A stretch of DNA of 30,484 bases, taken from assembly GCA_035503515.1 (NCBI GenBank), contig DATJTJ010000166.1, forward strand, positions 1 to 30,484. The letters run 5' to 3'. The position numbers and the translations under genes are program-made. The notes below the pieces were generated by a model. That model was not told the DNA's origin. It did no database searches and saw only the letters and a list, made by a program, of their open reading frames with translations. The stretch comes from DAIDKA01 sp035503515 (GTDB lineage: Bacteria > Pseudomonadota > Gammaproteobacteria > Steroidobacterales > Steroidobacteraceae). Positions 7,152 through 14,772 of the stretch are shown here, one piece after another (position 1 is the first letter of the stretch; the number at the start of each line of letters is the position of its first letter).

Positions 7152-8678
7152 ATGGACATTCTCGGCCTTCATGTTCCACGGTTTACGCTGTCGCGAAGAC
7201 TCCACATTCCGTCCGGCGCTGCGGCACTGTGCCTGTTGTGGGTCGCCACCGGCGCGCTGGCGCAGACCCCCGCGGGCCCGGGAAATCTCGTCAACGCGCT
7301 GACGACCCTCACGAATGAAGGCGTCTACAAGTTCGATGCGCTGGAGTTCGATGCCGCGGCGGCGAACGACGCCGCATACAATGCCCTGTACCCGTTGTGC
7401 GCAAATTCACCCGCCACCGGCGCCCCCACCGGCAACTGCACCGGCACGACGGCGCTGCTGTTCGCGAAGCTGCGCAATCTCGAGGACAACGCCAATCAGT
7501 TTCTGGGGACCGGCGAAACGGCCTACAGCCTGCGCCTGAGTCCGGAAGGCCTGGCCGCGGCGCTGCGCTGGACCGCGCCCGAGGAATACGCCGCACAGGG
7601 ATCCCTCGCGACGCGCTTCGCGAACAGCCAGGCGTCCGTTCTGGCCAGCCGCTTCTCGGCCTTGCGCTTCGCCAGTCACTCGCTGTCGCTGGCGGACAGT
7701 GATGGCTCGGACATCGACATCAACGATGTCGTCGCCGCGGCGAACTACGGTGCCCTGGGTGGCGGCGCGAGCGGCGACATCGCCGACGCAACCTTTGGCC
7801 GGCTGAGCATCTTTGCCAACGGCAGCTTCGGAACGGGAGACAAGGGGCCGACGACGTTCGAGGACGCGTTCTCCTTCGATGACACCGAGGCCTCGGTCGG
7901 GGCGGACTACCGCCTGTTCAGCCACTGGGTCGTGGGTGTGATGGCGGGCCATACCGAGCGGCGCGTCGACTTCAACTCCGAGCAGAGCATCGTCGATGGC
8001 AAGATCCGCGGCAACGGCCAGGGCGCGCTCGCGTACTTCCAGTACGACGGCGACCTGTTCTACATGAACGGCTCGGTCGGGCTGCAGCACCTAAGCCTCG
8101 GCACCGTCCGGCGGATCACCTATCCGTCCAACAATCCCGACGTGCCGTCCGTCAACGATACGTCCCTGAGCAATACCGGCTCCAATACCCTGACTGCCTC
8201 GTCCTCGGCCGGCATGACCCTGCACTGGCGCGGGTTCGCCGCCGAGCCGTACCTGAACGCCCAGTACATGCACGTGACCATCAATGCCTTCACCGAGCAC
8301 TCCGGAGAGGGATTCGATTTCGACGTCGGCGAACAGCACGTGACTTCCACGCAACTGGCGGCAGGACTGAAGCTGCAATACGCGCTGCTGCTGCCGTTCG
8401 GCGTGATCGTCCCCTACGCCTACGGCGAGTACCGCCATGAATTCTCGGATGACACCGCACGGCTGATCGATTCCACGTACGCGGCCGTGGGCAACACCGT
8501 GGCGACGGGCATGGACCTGCCGACCGACGCCGCGCCCAATCACTACTACATCGTCGGCGGCGGCGGAACGATCGTATTGAAGCATGGCCTGCAGGGGTTC
8601 ATGCAGTACTACCGCGTGATGGACTATGCGAATTACACCGACCACGTGGTCTCGGGCGGCCTGAGGTGGGAGTTTTGA
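7152..8678 (+). CDS. Outer-membrane beta-barrel protein, autotransporter-type C-terminal domain
   Basis: A 508-residue protein. A signal peptide with a longer N-region ends at ALA|QTP (cleavage after residue 37). Residues ~40-230 are a small mixed passenger-like region with two cysteines in the CANSPATGAPTGNC segment. Residues ~235-508 show the alternating strands and aromatic girdle of an autotransporter barrel, including ASVGADYRLFSHWVVGVMAGH and YAYGEYRHEF, and end in the C-terminal phenylalanine (LRWEF) recognised by the BAM complex. The passenger is much shorter than in classical autotransporters, so this may be a porin-like or display barrel. GGAG lies 4 bp before the ATG. The downstream lipoprotein gene starts 2 bp after the stop, so the two products probably work together at the cell surface. 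Confidence 0.82.
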   Translation: MDILGLHVPRFTLSRRLHIPSGAAALCLLWVATGALAQTPAGPGNLVNALTTLTNEGVYKFDALEFDAAAANDAAYNALYPLCANSPATGAPTGNCTGTTALLFAKLRNLEDNANQFLGTGETAYSLRLSPEGLAAALRWTAPEEYAAQGSLATRFANSQASVLASRFSALRFASHSLSLADSDGSDIDINDVVAAANYGALGGGASGDIADATFGRLSIFANGSFGTGDKGPTTFEDAFSFDDTEASVGADYRLFSHWVVGVMAGHTERRVDFNSEQSIVDGKIRGNGQGALAYFQYDGDLFYMNGSVGLQHLSLGTVRRITYPSNNPDVPSVNDTSLSNTGSNTLTASSSAGMTLHWRGFAAEPYLNAQYMHVTINAFTEHSGEGFDFDVGEQHVTSTQLAAGLKLQYALLLPFGVIVPYAYGEYRHEFSDDTARLIDSTYAAVGNTVATGMDLPTDAAPNHYYIVGGGGTIVLKHGLQGFMQYYRVMDYANYTDHVVSGGLRWEF

Positions 8679-8680
8679 AC

Positions 8681-11600
8681 ATGATAGTGCTGCAGTCGAT
8701 GGGCGGCAGGGTGCAGTCCGCCGTGGTCGTGTCTGTCTTTGCGACGCTCCTTGCGTTGTCCGCGTGTACCTCGAAGCTGGGTACCCAGTCCGGGACGGGA
8801 TCCAGCTCCTCGTCGGGAACCGGGCCGCAGGTGGTGGCGACCCCCATTGGCCATAAACCCGCTGCCGGCAGTACGTCCACCGCCGTCACCATCACCGTGC
8901 GTTCCGGCGGCGACGTGGTGCTTTCCGGAAAGGACAGCCAGCCCGGCAGCGGACCCATCACGTCCTTCGCCTGGGCGCAGGCAACATCGGACAACCCCCA
9001 GGTCGATCTGATCTATGTGAGTTCCAACACGGTCGATTTCACGGCGCCGACGGTCGGCGCCGAAACGGTCCTGAACTTCACACTGACCGCCGTGGATTCG
9101 AACGGGAACACCGGCACGGCGCATGCCGTCGTCAAGGTGGAGCCCGGGAGCGATCCGGACCAATTCCTGACGGCACCGGCGACCAATCCACTGCCACGGA
9201 ACTTCCAGGTTGCCGTGGTTCCGGTCACCAGCATCCCGGCGGGCGCGGCTGTTCCCGTGTGCATCTCGATGGACCGCACCGTCAGTTACTACGAACGCGG
9301 CGCTGCAGGCAGCACGCCCAGGACGACCCGGAACTCGGTCGCGCTTCCCTCCGTCAACATCGATGCCAACTGGACTGCGGCCTCCGGAGGCGTGGGCGCA
9401 GCCAGCAGTCCGGCCGACACGACCTACAGCAACCTGCAAATCGCCGTCGACTCCTATACCAATCCCAGGACGACCTTCGACGTGCCGGCGTTCAACGACC
9501 AGGACCTTTTCCGTCTGTTCAACCAGCCGCAGGGATCGAATCGGCCTCCGGCGGTGGAGCCGAGTGCCACCGCCGCCACCCGCATCGCTCAGCAGCTGGT
9601 CCCGGCGGATGTGGACAGCGTGACCGAATCCGTGACGATCAGTGCCACGAACGGCACGTGCGCTTCGCTCTCGGGACCGAAGGGCAGCAGCGGCCTGCTC
9701 GTCGCCGTCCTGCCACCCAATCAGCCGCCGGCCACCACGTCCGCGGAAACGGCGACGCCGGGAGCAACCCTGACGTTCACGCAGGATGAACTGCTGCAGA
9801 CCCTGGCACCCAGCAGCCCGACCGGCAAGGCCTTCGCCCCAACGGCTGCCGATACCGCCAATTACTACGCGAATGTCGATCCGATCGGGTCGGTTCCCCA
9901 CGAGAATCAGACCCTCAATGCCTGGCTGGACGCAAACTGCTTCGACCATACCAAGACGAATTACGGCGCCGATACGCACGCGGTCTATACCAACAACTTC
10001 GATCTCGGATTCGGCCGCGACATGTATTTCGTGACCTGTACGGCCGCCAACCTGTCGACCGGAAGGCAGGTCGGTGACTCCGCCTCGGTGGTCATCAATT
10101 ACATCTCGCTGGAAGCGGCGACGCTGAAGCAGAATCCGATCATCGCCGTGGCGATGTCGCACAATACGTGGCTCAAGAGTGGTGCGTCGACATCCCGCAT
10201 CACCAAGTTCTTCGCTTTCGCCCCCGATGACCGGGACGGCAATTACTACCTGGTCCCCAACGCCAATTTCGATCATCGGGGCCAGAAGTACCTGCCCGGT
10301 TCGTGCACGGTCTGTCACGGCGGCACCGTCGACAAGTCCACGATAGCGGCAGGCGACCTGAACAGCGCCTTCATGCCGTGGGACGAGAGTTCGCTGCTGT
10401 TTGCGGATACCGACCCGGCCTTTTTGGGCGTAAACGTGCCCAAGAAGGGCTATACCGAAGCGGATCAGACTGCGAACATCTACGCGCTCAATCAACATGC
10501 CTACGCGACGTTTCTGAACTCGGCACCGGGCTCCACCCGCTTCTCGGCACCCAAGGCGCTGATCGAGAAGTGGTACGGCGGCCTCGCCAAGACGCCGACT
10601 CCGTCCAACGGAGCGGCGTTTACCTACACCGACGTGGCCTTCAACAGTCAGAAATTCGACGACTCGGGCTATCCCGGCGTCAGCGCGGACGCCTCGGGAA
10701 CCTGGGCCGCCGAGAACACGGCCAACAATGACGACCTGTATCACACCGTGTTCGCGCATGGATGCCGCGCCTGCCATACCCAATTGGATCCCCTGCAGCT
10801 CTCCGATGCGACGGTGGCTGCCGATGGCTCGCAGGAGGGCTACCGCTTTGGCTCCTACACGGACTTCAGCACGGCGCTCGCGGGCTCCAACGGGACGGCC
10901 GGCATCATTCCCACCTACGTCTACCAGCAGATTCTGATGCCCCTGGCGCGTCTGACCGCCGACCGGTTCTGGGTGAATTACAGTGGCGGAACCAACCCGG
11001 CGACGATTCTGGCCAGAGTGGGGACGGGGCTGGGCGTGAGCGGGCTGATGGACACCTCGAGCGGCTCCGCGACGGGTAGCCAGCAGGCCATTCCGCCCGG
11101 GCAGGCGCTGCTCTCGGCGTCGTTCACGCCCACCTCTGCCACACGCTTCTCCCAGGTTCGGGATGACAGCACACAGAGCGTCTATGTCGGGAGTTTCGAC
11201 TGGACGCTGTGCGTCGTGCCCACGCCGGCCGGCAGCTTCGGCCTGCCGACGCCGACACCGACATCCTGTTCCGGAAACAGCGGCGCCTCCGTCCTGACGA
11301 GTTCCACCAGCGCGGTACCGGCATTCAGCACCGATGCCGCCGGCGAGTACTTCCTGACCGTGTCCGGCAAGGACACCGCAGGACGATCGATCACGCCGCA
11401 GACCTTCAACTTCAGTGTGCCGGTGGCGACCATCCAGGTACCCAACTGCGCCGTATCGGTGCAGATCGCCAATGCTTCGGCTGCGTACACGCAGCCGGTC
11501 GACCTGCGCACCTGCACTCGCAGCGACACGACGTCCACTTATGCGGCGGGTGACTGCACGGCCGGCAACATCAGCTCTCTTTCGATACTCGGCGTGACGG

Positions 11601-12598
11601 CGCCGTCGACCGCGACTCCGGAGGCATTGGCGGGATGCCCCTTGACCTCGGATCCCACGATCGACATCAGCGGCACGGGGACGGCGCCGGTCACGGTATC
11701 GTACAAACTCTGCGACACCCTCGACATGGCCTGTTCCCAGGCGGGAACCATCGTCCTCACTCCGGGCGTCGCAGCCCAGACACCCTCGGTGTCACCGGCG
11801 ACCTACTATGTGTATTCGCCGATAGTCGCCTATTTCAACGGGCTCCCCGCCCTGCCGACGGTGACCGGCACGTCACCCACCCCGCTGCTGACGTGGCCGC
11901 CGGTCACGCTGCCCGGCTCGGGAAGTGGCACCGTCGCCATGCCCAGCCAGTCCTTCAGTCTGTACGTGGACGCCTGGCCGTCGCCGGGCGAGGGAGGCGC
12001 CGCGACCTGTGCCCCGAGCGGCGCTGCGACGCAGGCCGATTCGCTTGCCCAGTTCTTCCGACTGACGCCCTGCAATGCCACCGAGGCCTTCACGTACCAG
12101 ATCGGGGCGGGCGCCACTTCGGGACCGGTGTTCCTCGGCGGCACCGACCAGGTCGCCCTGAGCGCGATATCCGGCACCCCGAATGCAAGTGCGCTCAGCG
12201 TCGGTTACACCATCACCGATCCGGCCGTCACGGGCGCGCCCACCTCGGCGAGCAGCACCCTGAAGGTTTCGGTGCTCCCGACCCAGTCCTTCGCCAGCGG
12301 GATCTTCACCTATCTCAGTTCCACCGGGGCCAATTGCACGTCCTGCCATAACAGCGGGCCCACCAATGACCCGACCGCGGCCGCAAAATGGACCGCCGGC
12401 AACCCGGCCACCGCGGCGTCCGCTCAGCCGAGCCTGGTGGCCTGTACGTTCAGCGGCCATCCGTGCATCCAGACCAGCGCGCCCTCCTCGAGCATCCTGT
12501 ACCAGCACGCCTGCACCGATGGCCACGCAACGGCGCTGGCGGATAGGCAGTGCGCCAACCTGCTGCAATGGATCGCCGAAGGCGCGCCCGACAATTGA
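8681..12598 (+). CDS. Giant lipoprotein with three CxxCH heme-binding motifs and Ig/PKD-like repeats
   Basis: A 1305-residue protein from the ATG at 8681, preceded by GAGGTGGGAG with a 9-bp gap. The signal ends in lipobox LSAC (C29), followed by a Ser/Thr/Gly linker. Residues ~55-155 resemble a PKD/Ig-like domain (VTITVRSGGDVVLSGKDSQP). Three cytochrome c-type heme sites follow: C542-TV-CH546, C695-RA-CH699 and C1219-TS-CH1223. Between the second and third lie several Thr/Ser-rich beta-sandwich stretches. The last motif sits in a short C-terminal cytochrome-like domain ending ANLLQWIAEGAPDN. The protein should be exported, lipidated and heme-loaded by the Ccm system. A role in electron transfer or redox sensing at the outer membrane is inferred. 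It forms a tight pair with the barrel gene. I know no named family covering the full architecture. Confidence 0.82.
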   Translation: MIVLQSMGGRVQSAVVVSVFATLLALSACTSKLGTQSGTGSSSSSGTGPQVVATPIGHKPAAGSTSTAVTITVRSGGDVVLSGKDSQPGSGPITSFAWAQATSDNPQVDLIYVSSNTVDFTAPTVGAETVLNFTLTAVDSNGNTGTAHAVVKVEPGSDPDQFLTAPATNPLPRNFQVAVVPVTSIPAGAAVPVCISMDRTVSYYERGAAGSTPRTTRNSVALPSVNIDANWTAASGGVGAASSPADTTYSNLQIAVDSYTNPRTTFDVPAFNDQDLFRLFNQPQGSNRPPAVEPSATAATRIAQQLVPADVDSVTESVTISATNGTCASLSGPKGSSGLLVAVLPPNQPPATTSAETATPGATLTFTQDELLQTLAPSSPTGKAFAPTAADTANYYANVDPIGSVPHENQTLNAWLDANCFDHTKTNYGADTHAVYTNNFDLGFGRDMYFVTCTAANLSTGRQVGDSASVVINYISLEAATLKQNPIIAVAMSHNTWLKSGASTSRITKFFAFAPDDRDGNYYLVPNANFDHRGQKYLPGSCTVCHGGTVDKSTIAAGDLNSAFMPWDESSLLFADTDPAFLGVNVPKKGYTEADQTANIYALNQHAYATFLNSAPGSTRFSAPKALIEKWYGGLAKTPTPSNGAAFTYTDVAFNSQKFDDSGYPGVSADASGTWAAENTANNDDLYHTVFAHGCRACHTQLDPLQLSDATVAADGSQEGYRFGSYTDFSTALAGSNGTAGIIPTYVYQQILMPLARLTADRFWVNYSGGTNPATILARVGTGLGVSGLMDTSSGSATGSQQAIPPGQALLSASFTPTSATRFSQVRDDSTQSVYVGSFDWTLCVVPTPAGSFGLPTPTPTSCSGNSGASVLTSSTSAVPAFSTDAAGEYFLTVSGKDTAGRSITPQTFNFSVPVATIQVPNCAVSVQIANASAAYTQPVDLRTCTRSDTTSTYAAGDCTAGNISSLSILGVTAPSTATPEALAGCPLTSDPTIDISGTGTAPVTVSYKLCDTLDMACSQAGTIVLTPGVAAQTPSVSPATYYVYSPIVAYFNGLPALPTVTGTSPTPLLTWPPVTLPGSGSGTVAMPSQSFSLYVDAWPSPGEGGAATCAPSGAATQADSLAQFFRLTPCNATEAFTYQIGAGATSGPVFLGGTDQVALSAISGTPNASALSVGYTITDPAVTGAPTSASSTLKVSVLPTQSFASGIFTYLSSTGANCTSCHNSGPTNDPTAAAKWTAGNPATAASAQPSLVACTFSGHPCIQTSAPSSSILYQHACTDGHATALADRQCANLLQWIAEGAPDN

Positions 12599-12629
12599 TG
12601 AGCGAGTGGGTGCCGTCGCGTGGTCGCGC

Positions 12630-13559
12630 TCAGCCGACTTCGATGTCGAACTGCCTCGCCGCCATGATCCAGCCCTCCACCGGCGCGCCACGCTCGAACC
12701 GCAGCATCTCCCGCCGGCGCGACACGATTGCAAGGCCGGCCCGCCCCAGGACGTGCTCGAGATATCGCAGCGCGTGGGCATAGCGCCCATGCTCCTGCAG
12801 CACGTGCCCGGTCTCGGGATCCTCCGCAGCCTCGACTGAAAACACCAGGTGGCCGTTCGGGCGCAGCGCGCCCGCGACCGCCGCAAAGGCCGGTTCCAGG
12901 TTGCCGAAATAACAGAACACGTCGGCCGCGATCACCAGATCGAAGGCGGCGCCGCGGGAGTCCAGGAATTGAGTCAACTCGGCCTCGACCAGGTGGTCGT
13001 AGCATCCACGCTGCCGCGCCCTGTCGAGCATCTCCTCCGACAGGTCGACTCCGGTCAGGCACCCGGCAGTCTCGCGAAACAGGGCTCCGCACAGGCCGGT
13101 TCCGCAGCCCAGGTCCAGCACGTCGCCGAACTGCCCTCGTGCGCCGAGCTGCGTCGTCGCGCAGTGGTACAACAGTTCAGGGGCGCGATAACCCAGCGCC
13201 GCGGCCGTGGCATCGAAATTCACGGCCGCCCGCCGGTACAGTGAAGTCACGCAGGCGTCCGAGGCCCGGGGTGGTGCAGGACCTTCGCCGGTTGCGGCCA
13301 CCATGTGGGCGGCAACCGGATGGCCGGGAACTTCGCGCAGCCAGCGTCGGTAGTTCGCGCTGGCTTCCGCTGTGCGGCCCTCGCGGTAGAGCAGCTTGCC
13401 GAGCAGCTCATATGCGTCCGAAAAATCCGGCTGCAGCACGAGCGCGCGCTCGAGGCAAATTTGCGCCGCGTCGAAATCCTGGACCTGCAGATGCCGACGG
13501 CCCTGCGCGAGCCAGGTGGCGGCCGCCACGCCGGGAGTTGGGTCCGATGCCGGGTTCAT
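12630..13559 (-). CDS. TPR-containing SAM-dependent methyltransferase, copy 2
   Basis: A 309-residue protein. Residues ~12-80 hold about two tetratricopeptide repeats (DFDAAQICLERALVLQPDF, then the AYELLGKLLYREGRTAEA unit). Residues ~105-309 are a class I methyltransferase. Motif I is VLDLGCGTGLCG at 147-158, the acidic VDLSEEM follows, and motif IV-like IAADVFCYFG comes next. It closely resembles the gene just upstream across the whole methyltransferase half but has fewer TPRs, so the pair arose by tandem duplication. Its ATG overlaps the upstream TGA by 4 bp. It is the last gene of the long leftward T6SS-linked run, and its stop meets the convergent lipoprotein gene 31 bp away. The substrate is unknown; a T6SS or surface-related protein target is a guess from position. 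Confidence 0.82.
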   Translation of the reverse strand: MNPASDPTPGVAAATWLAQGRRHLQVQDFDAAQICLERALVLQPDFSDAYELLGKLLYREGRTAEASANYRRWLREVPGHPVAAHMVAATGEGPAPPRASDACVTSLYRRAAVNFDATAAALGYRAPELLYHCATTQLGARGQFGDVLDLGCGTGLCGALFRETAGCLTGVDLSEEMLDRARQRGCYDHLVEAELTQFLDSRGAAFDLVIAADVFCYFGNLEPAFAAVAGALRPNGHLVFSVEAAEDPETGHVLQEHGRYAHALRYLEHVLGRAGLAIVSRRREMLRFERGAPVEGWIMAARQFDIEVG

Positions 13560-14770
13560 CGCGCCACGACGATATGGCCGGTGACCGTTTCGCTGCGCTC
13601 ATAGCGCAGCACGGCCTCCGTCACGGCAAAGGAACCGAATCCCGCCTCGCGCAGCATCCTGTCCACATAGGCACGGCCATGCTGGTACCGCCCGTGGGGC
13701 AGCAGCGCATACGGCGGGACGGGATCGGCGCCCTGGAGCCTTTCCAGCGAGCAGGCAAATGTTCCGCCGGCCGCAAGGACGGAGGACACCCGTGCAAAGA
13801 CCGTGGACAGGTCACCGAAATAGCACAGGACGTCCGCCGCGATGACAATGTCGAACCGCCGCTGGCATTCGCTCAGCCACTGAGTCAGTTCTCCGCAGTC
13901 CAGTTGGTCGTAGAGTCCGCGGGCCGCGGCCTTGGACAGCATCTTCGGCGACAGGTCGACGCCGACCAGACGTTCGGCGACCGGTCTGAACAGCGGCCCA
14001 CACAGACCGGTCCCGCAGCCCAGGTCCAGGACCTGAACCCTGCCGTCCACAGGCAGACGCCCGGCCTCTGCGAGCGCCGCATGCAGCAGCATCGGCGCCC
14101 GATACTGCAGCTGCTCGAGGTTTTGGTCGAAGCTCTCCGCAAAATCGTCGAACACGTCGCGCACGTAGCCGTCCGAGGCCCGCGCCGGCTGTTCCGCGCC
14201 GCCGGCCGCCGCCAGCATGTGCCGTGGAATGGGATCCTGCGGACTGGCCTGGTGCCAGCGCCGATAGAACTCGAGTGCTTCCGGCCGGCGATCGAGCCGA
14301 TAGAGGGCATGACCGTAGGAGATCGCGATGTTGCGCATTCCCGGCTGCAGTTCGAGGGCCCGGCCCCAGGCCGCCAGGGCGGCCTCCACCGCATCCCGGG
14401 CCCGCAGCGTCATGCCGAGGTTCGCCCAGGCGTTGGCGAAGTCCGGGGCGATGTCGAGGGCCTTGCGGCAGCAGGCCTCGGCCTGCTGCAGGTCCCGCTT
14501 GCGGAAATGCGCGATGGCCAGGTTGCTCCAGGCGTCCACGTACCGTGGATCGGCGGTCACCGCCTGCGTCATCAGGTCGATGGCCTCGTCATTGCGGCCC
14601 TGCTGCGTGCGCAACAGGCCTAGGAAGTGCAGTCCGGAGGGGTCACCGTCAAACTGCTGCAGGTGGGCCACGTACCCGGCTTCCGCGCTGTCCAGCCTGC
14701 CCGCGCGATGATGTTCGATGGCCTGCATCAGCCGCGCAGGCGTTTCGCCGCTTGCGACATCCTCCGCCAC
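13556..14770 (-). CDS. TPR-containing SAM-dependent methyltransferase, copy 1
   Basis: A 404-residue protein. Residues ~15-180 are four to five TPR units (AWSNLAIAHFRKRDLQQAEA, and AWANLGMTLRARDAVEAALA). Residues ~200-404 are the methyltransferase, with motif I VLDLGCGTGLCG at 247-258, VGVDLSPKM at 269-277 and IAADVLCYFG at 310-319. The layout matches a family of bacterial TPR-methyltransferases of unknown target; TPRs normally bind protein, so a protein substrate is plausible. The GTG at 14770 is used because no in-frame ATG stands near the TPR start; it lies 2 bp after the stop of the caspase-fold gene. The shared motifs with the next gene (GCGTGLCG, ELTQ followed by L at the same spacing) show common origin. 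Confidence 0.84.
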   Translation of the reverse strand: MAEDVASGETPARLMQAIEHHRAGRLDSAEAGYVAHLQQFDGDPSGLHFLGLLRTQQGRNDEAIDLMTQAVTADPRYVDAWSNLAIAHFRKRDLQQAEACCRKALDIAPDFANAWANLGMTLRARDAVEAALAAWGRALELQPGMRNIAISYGHALYRLDRRPEALEFYRRWHQASPQDPIPRHMLAAAGGAEQPARASDGYVRDVFDDFAESFDQNLEQLQYRAPMLLHAALAEAGRLPVDGRVQVLDLGCGTGLCGPLFRPVAERLVGVDLSPKMLSKAAARGLYDQLDCGELTQWLSECQRRFDIVIAADVLCYFGDLSTVFARVSSVLAAGGTFACSLERLQGADPVPPYALLPHGRYQHGRAYVDRMLREAGFGSFAVTEAVLRYERSETVTGHIVVAR

Positions 14771-14772
14771 GC

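Noticed and set aside
8633..10783. A 716-codon minus-strand frame opposite the heme lipoprotein
   Set aside because: Arg/Gly/Val-rich shadow of the lipoprotein gene, which has a signal peptide, a ribosome-binding site and heme motifs.
12599..12632. Inverted repeat TGAGCG/CGCTCA between the convergent lipoprotein and methyltransferase genes as a terminator
   Set aside because: Only 6 bp, loop of 22 bases, no T-run; expected by chance in GC-rich DNA.
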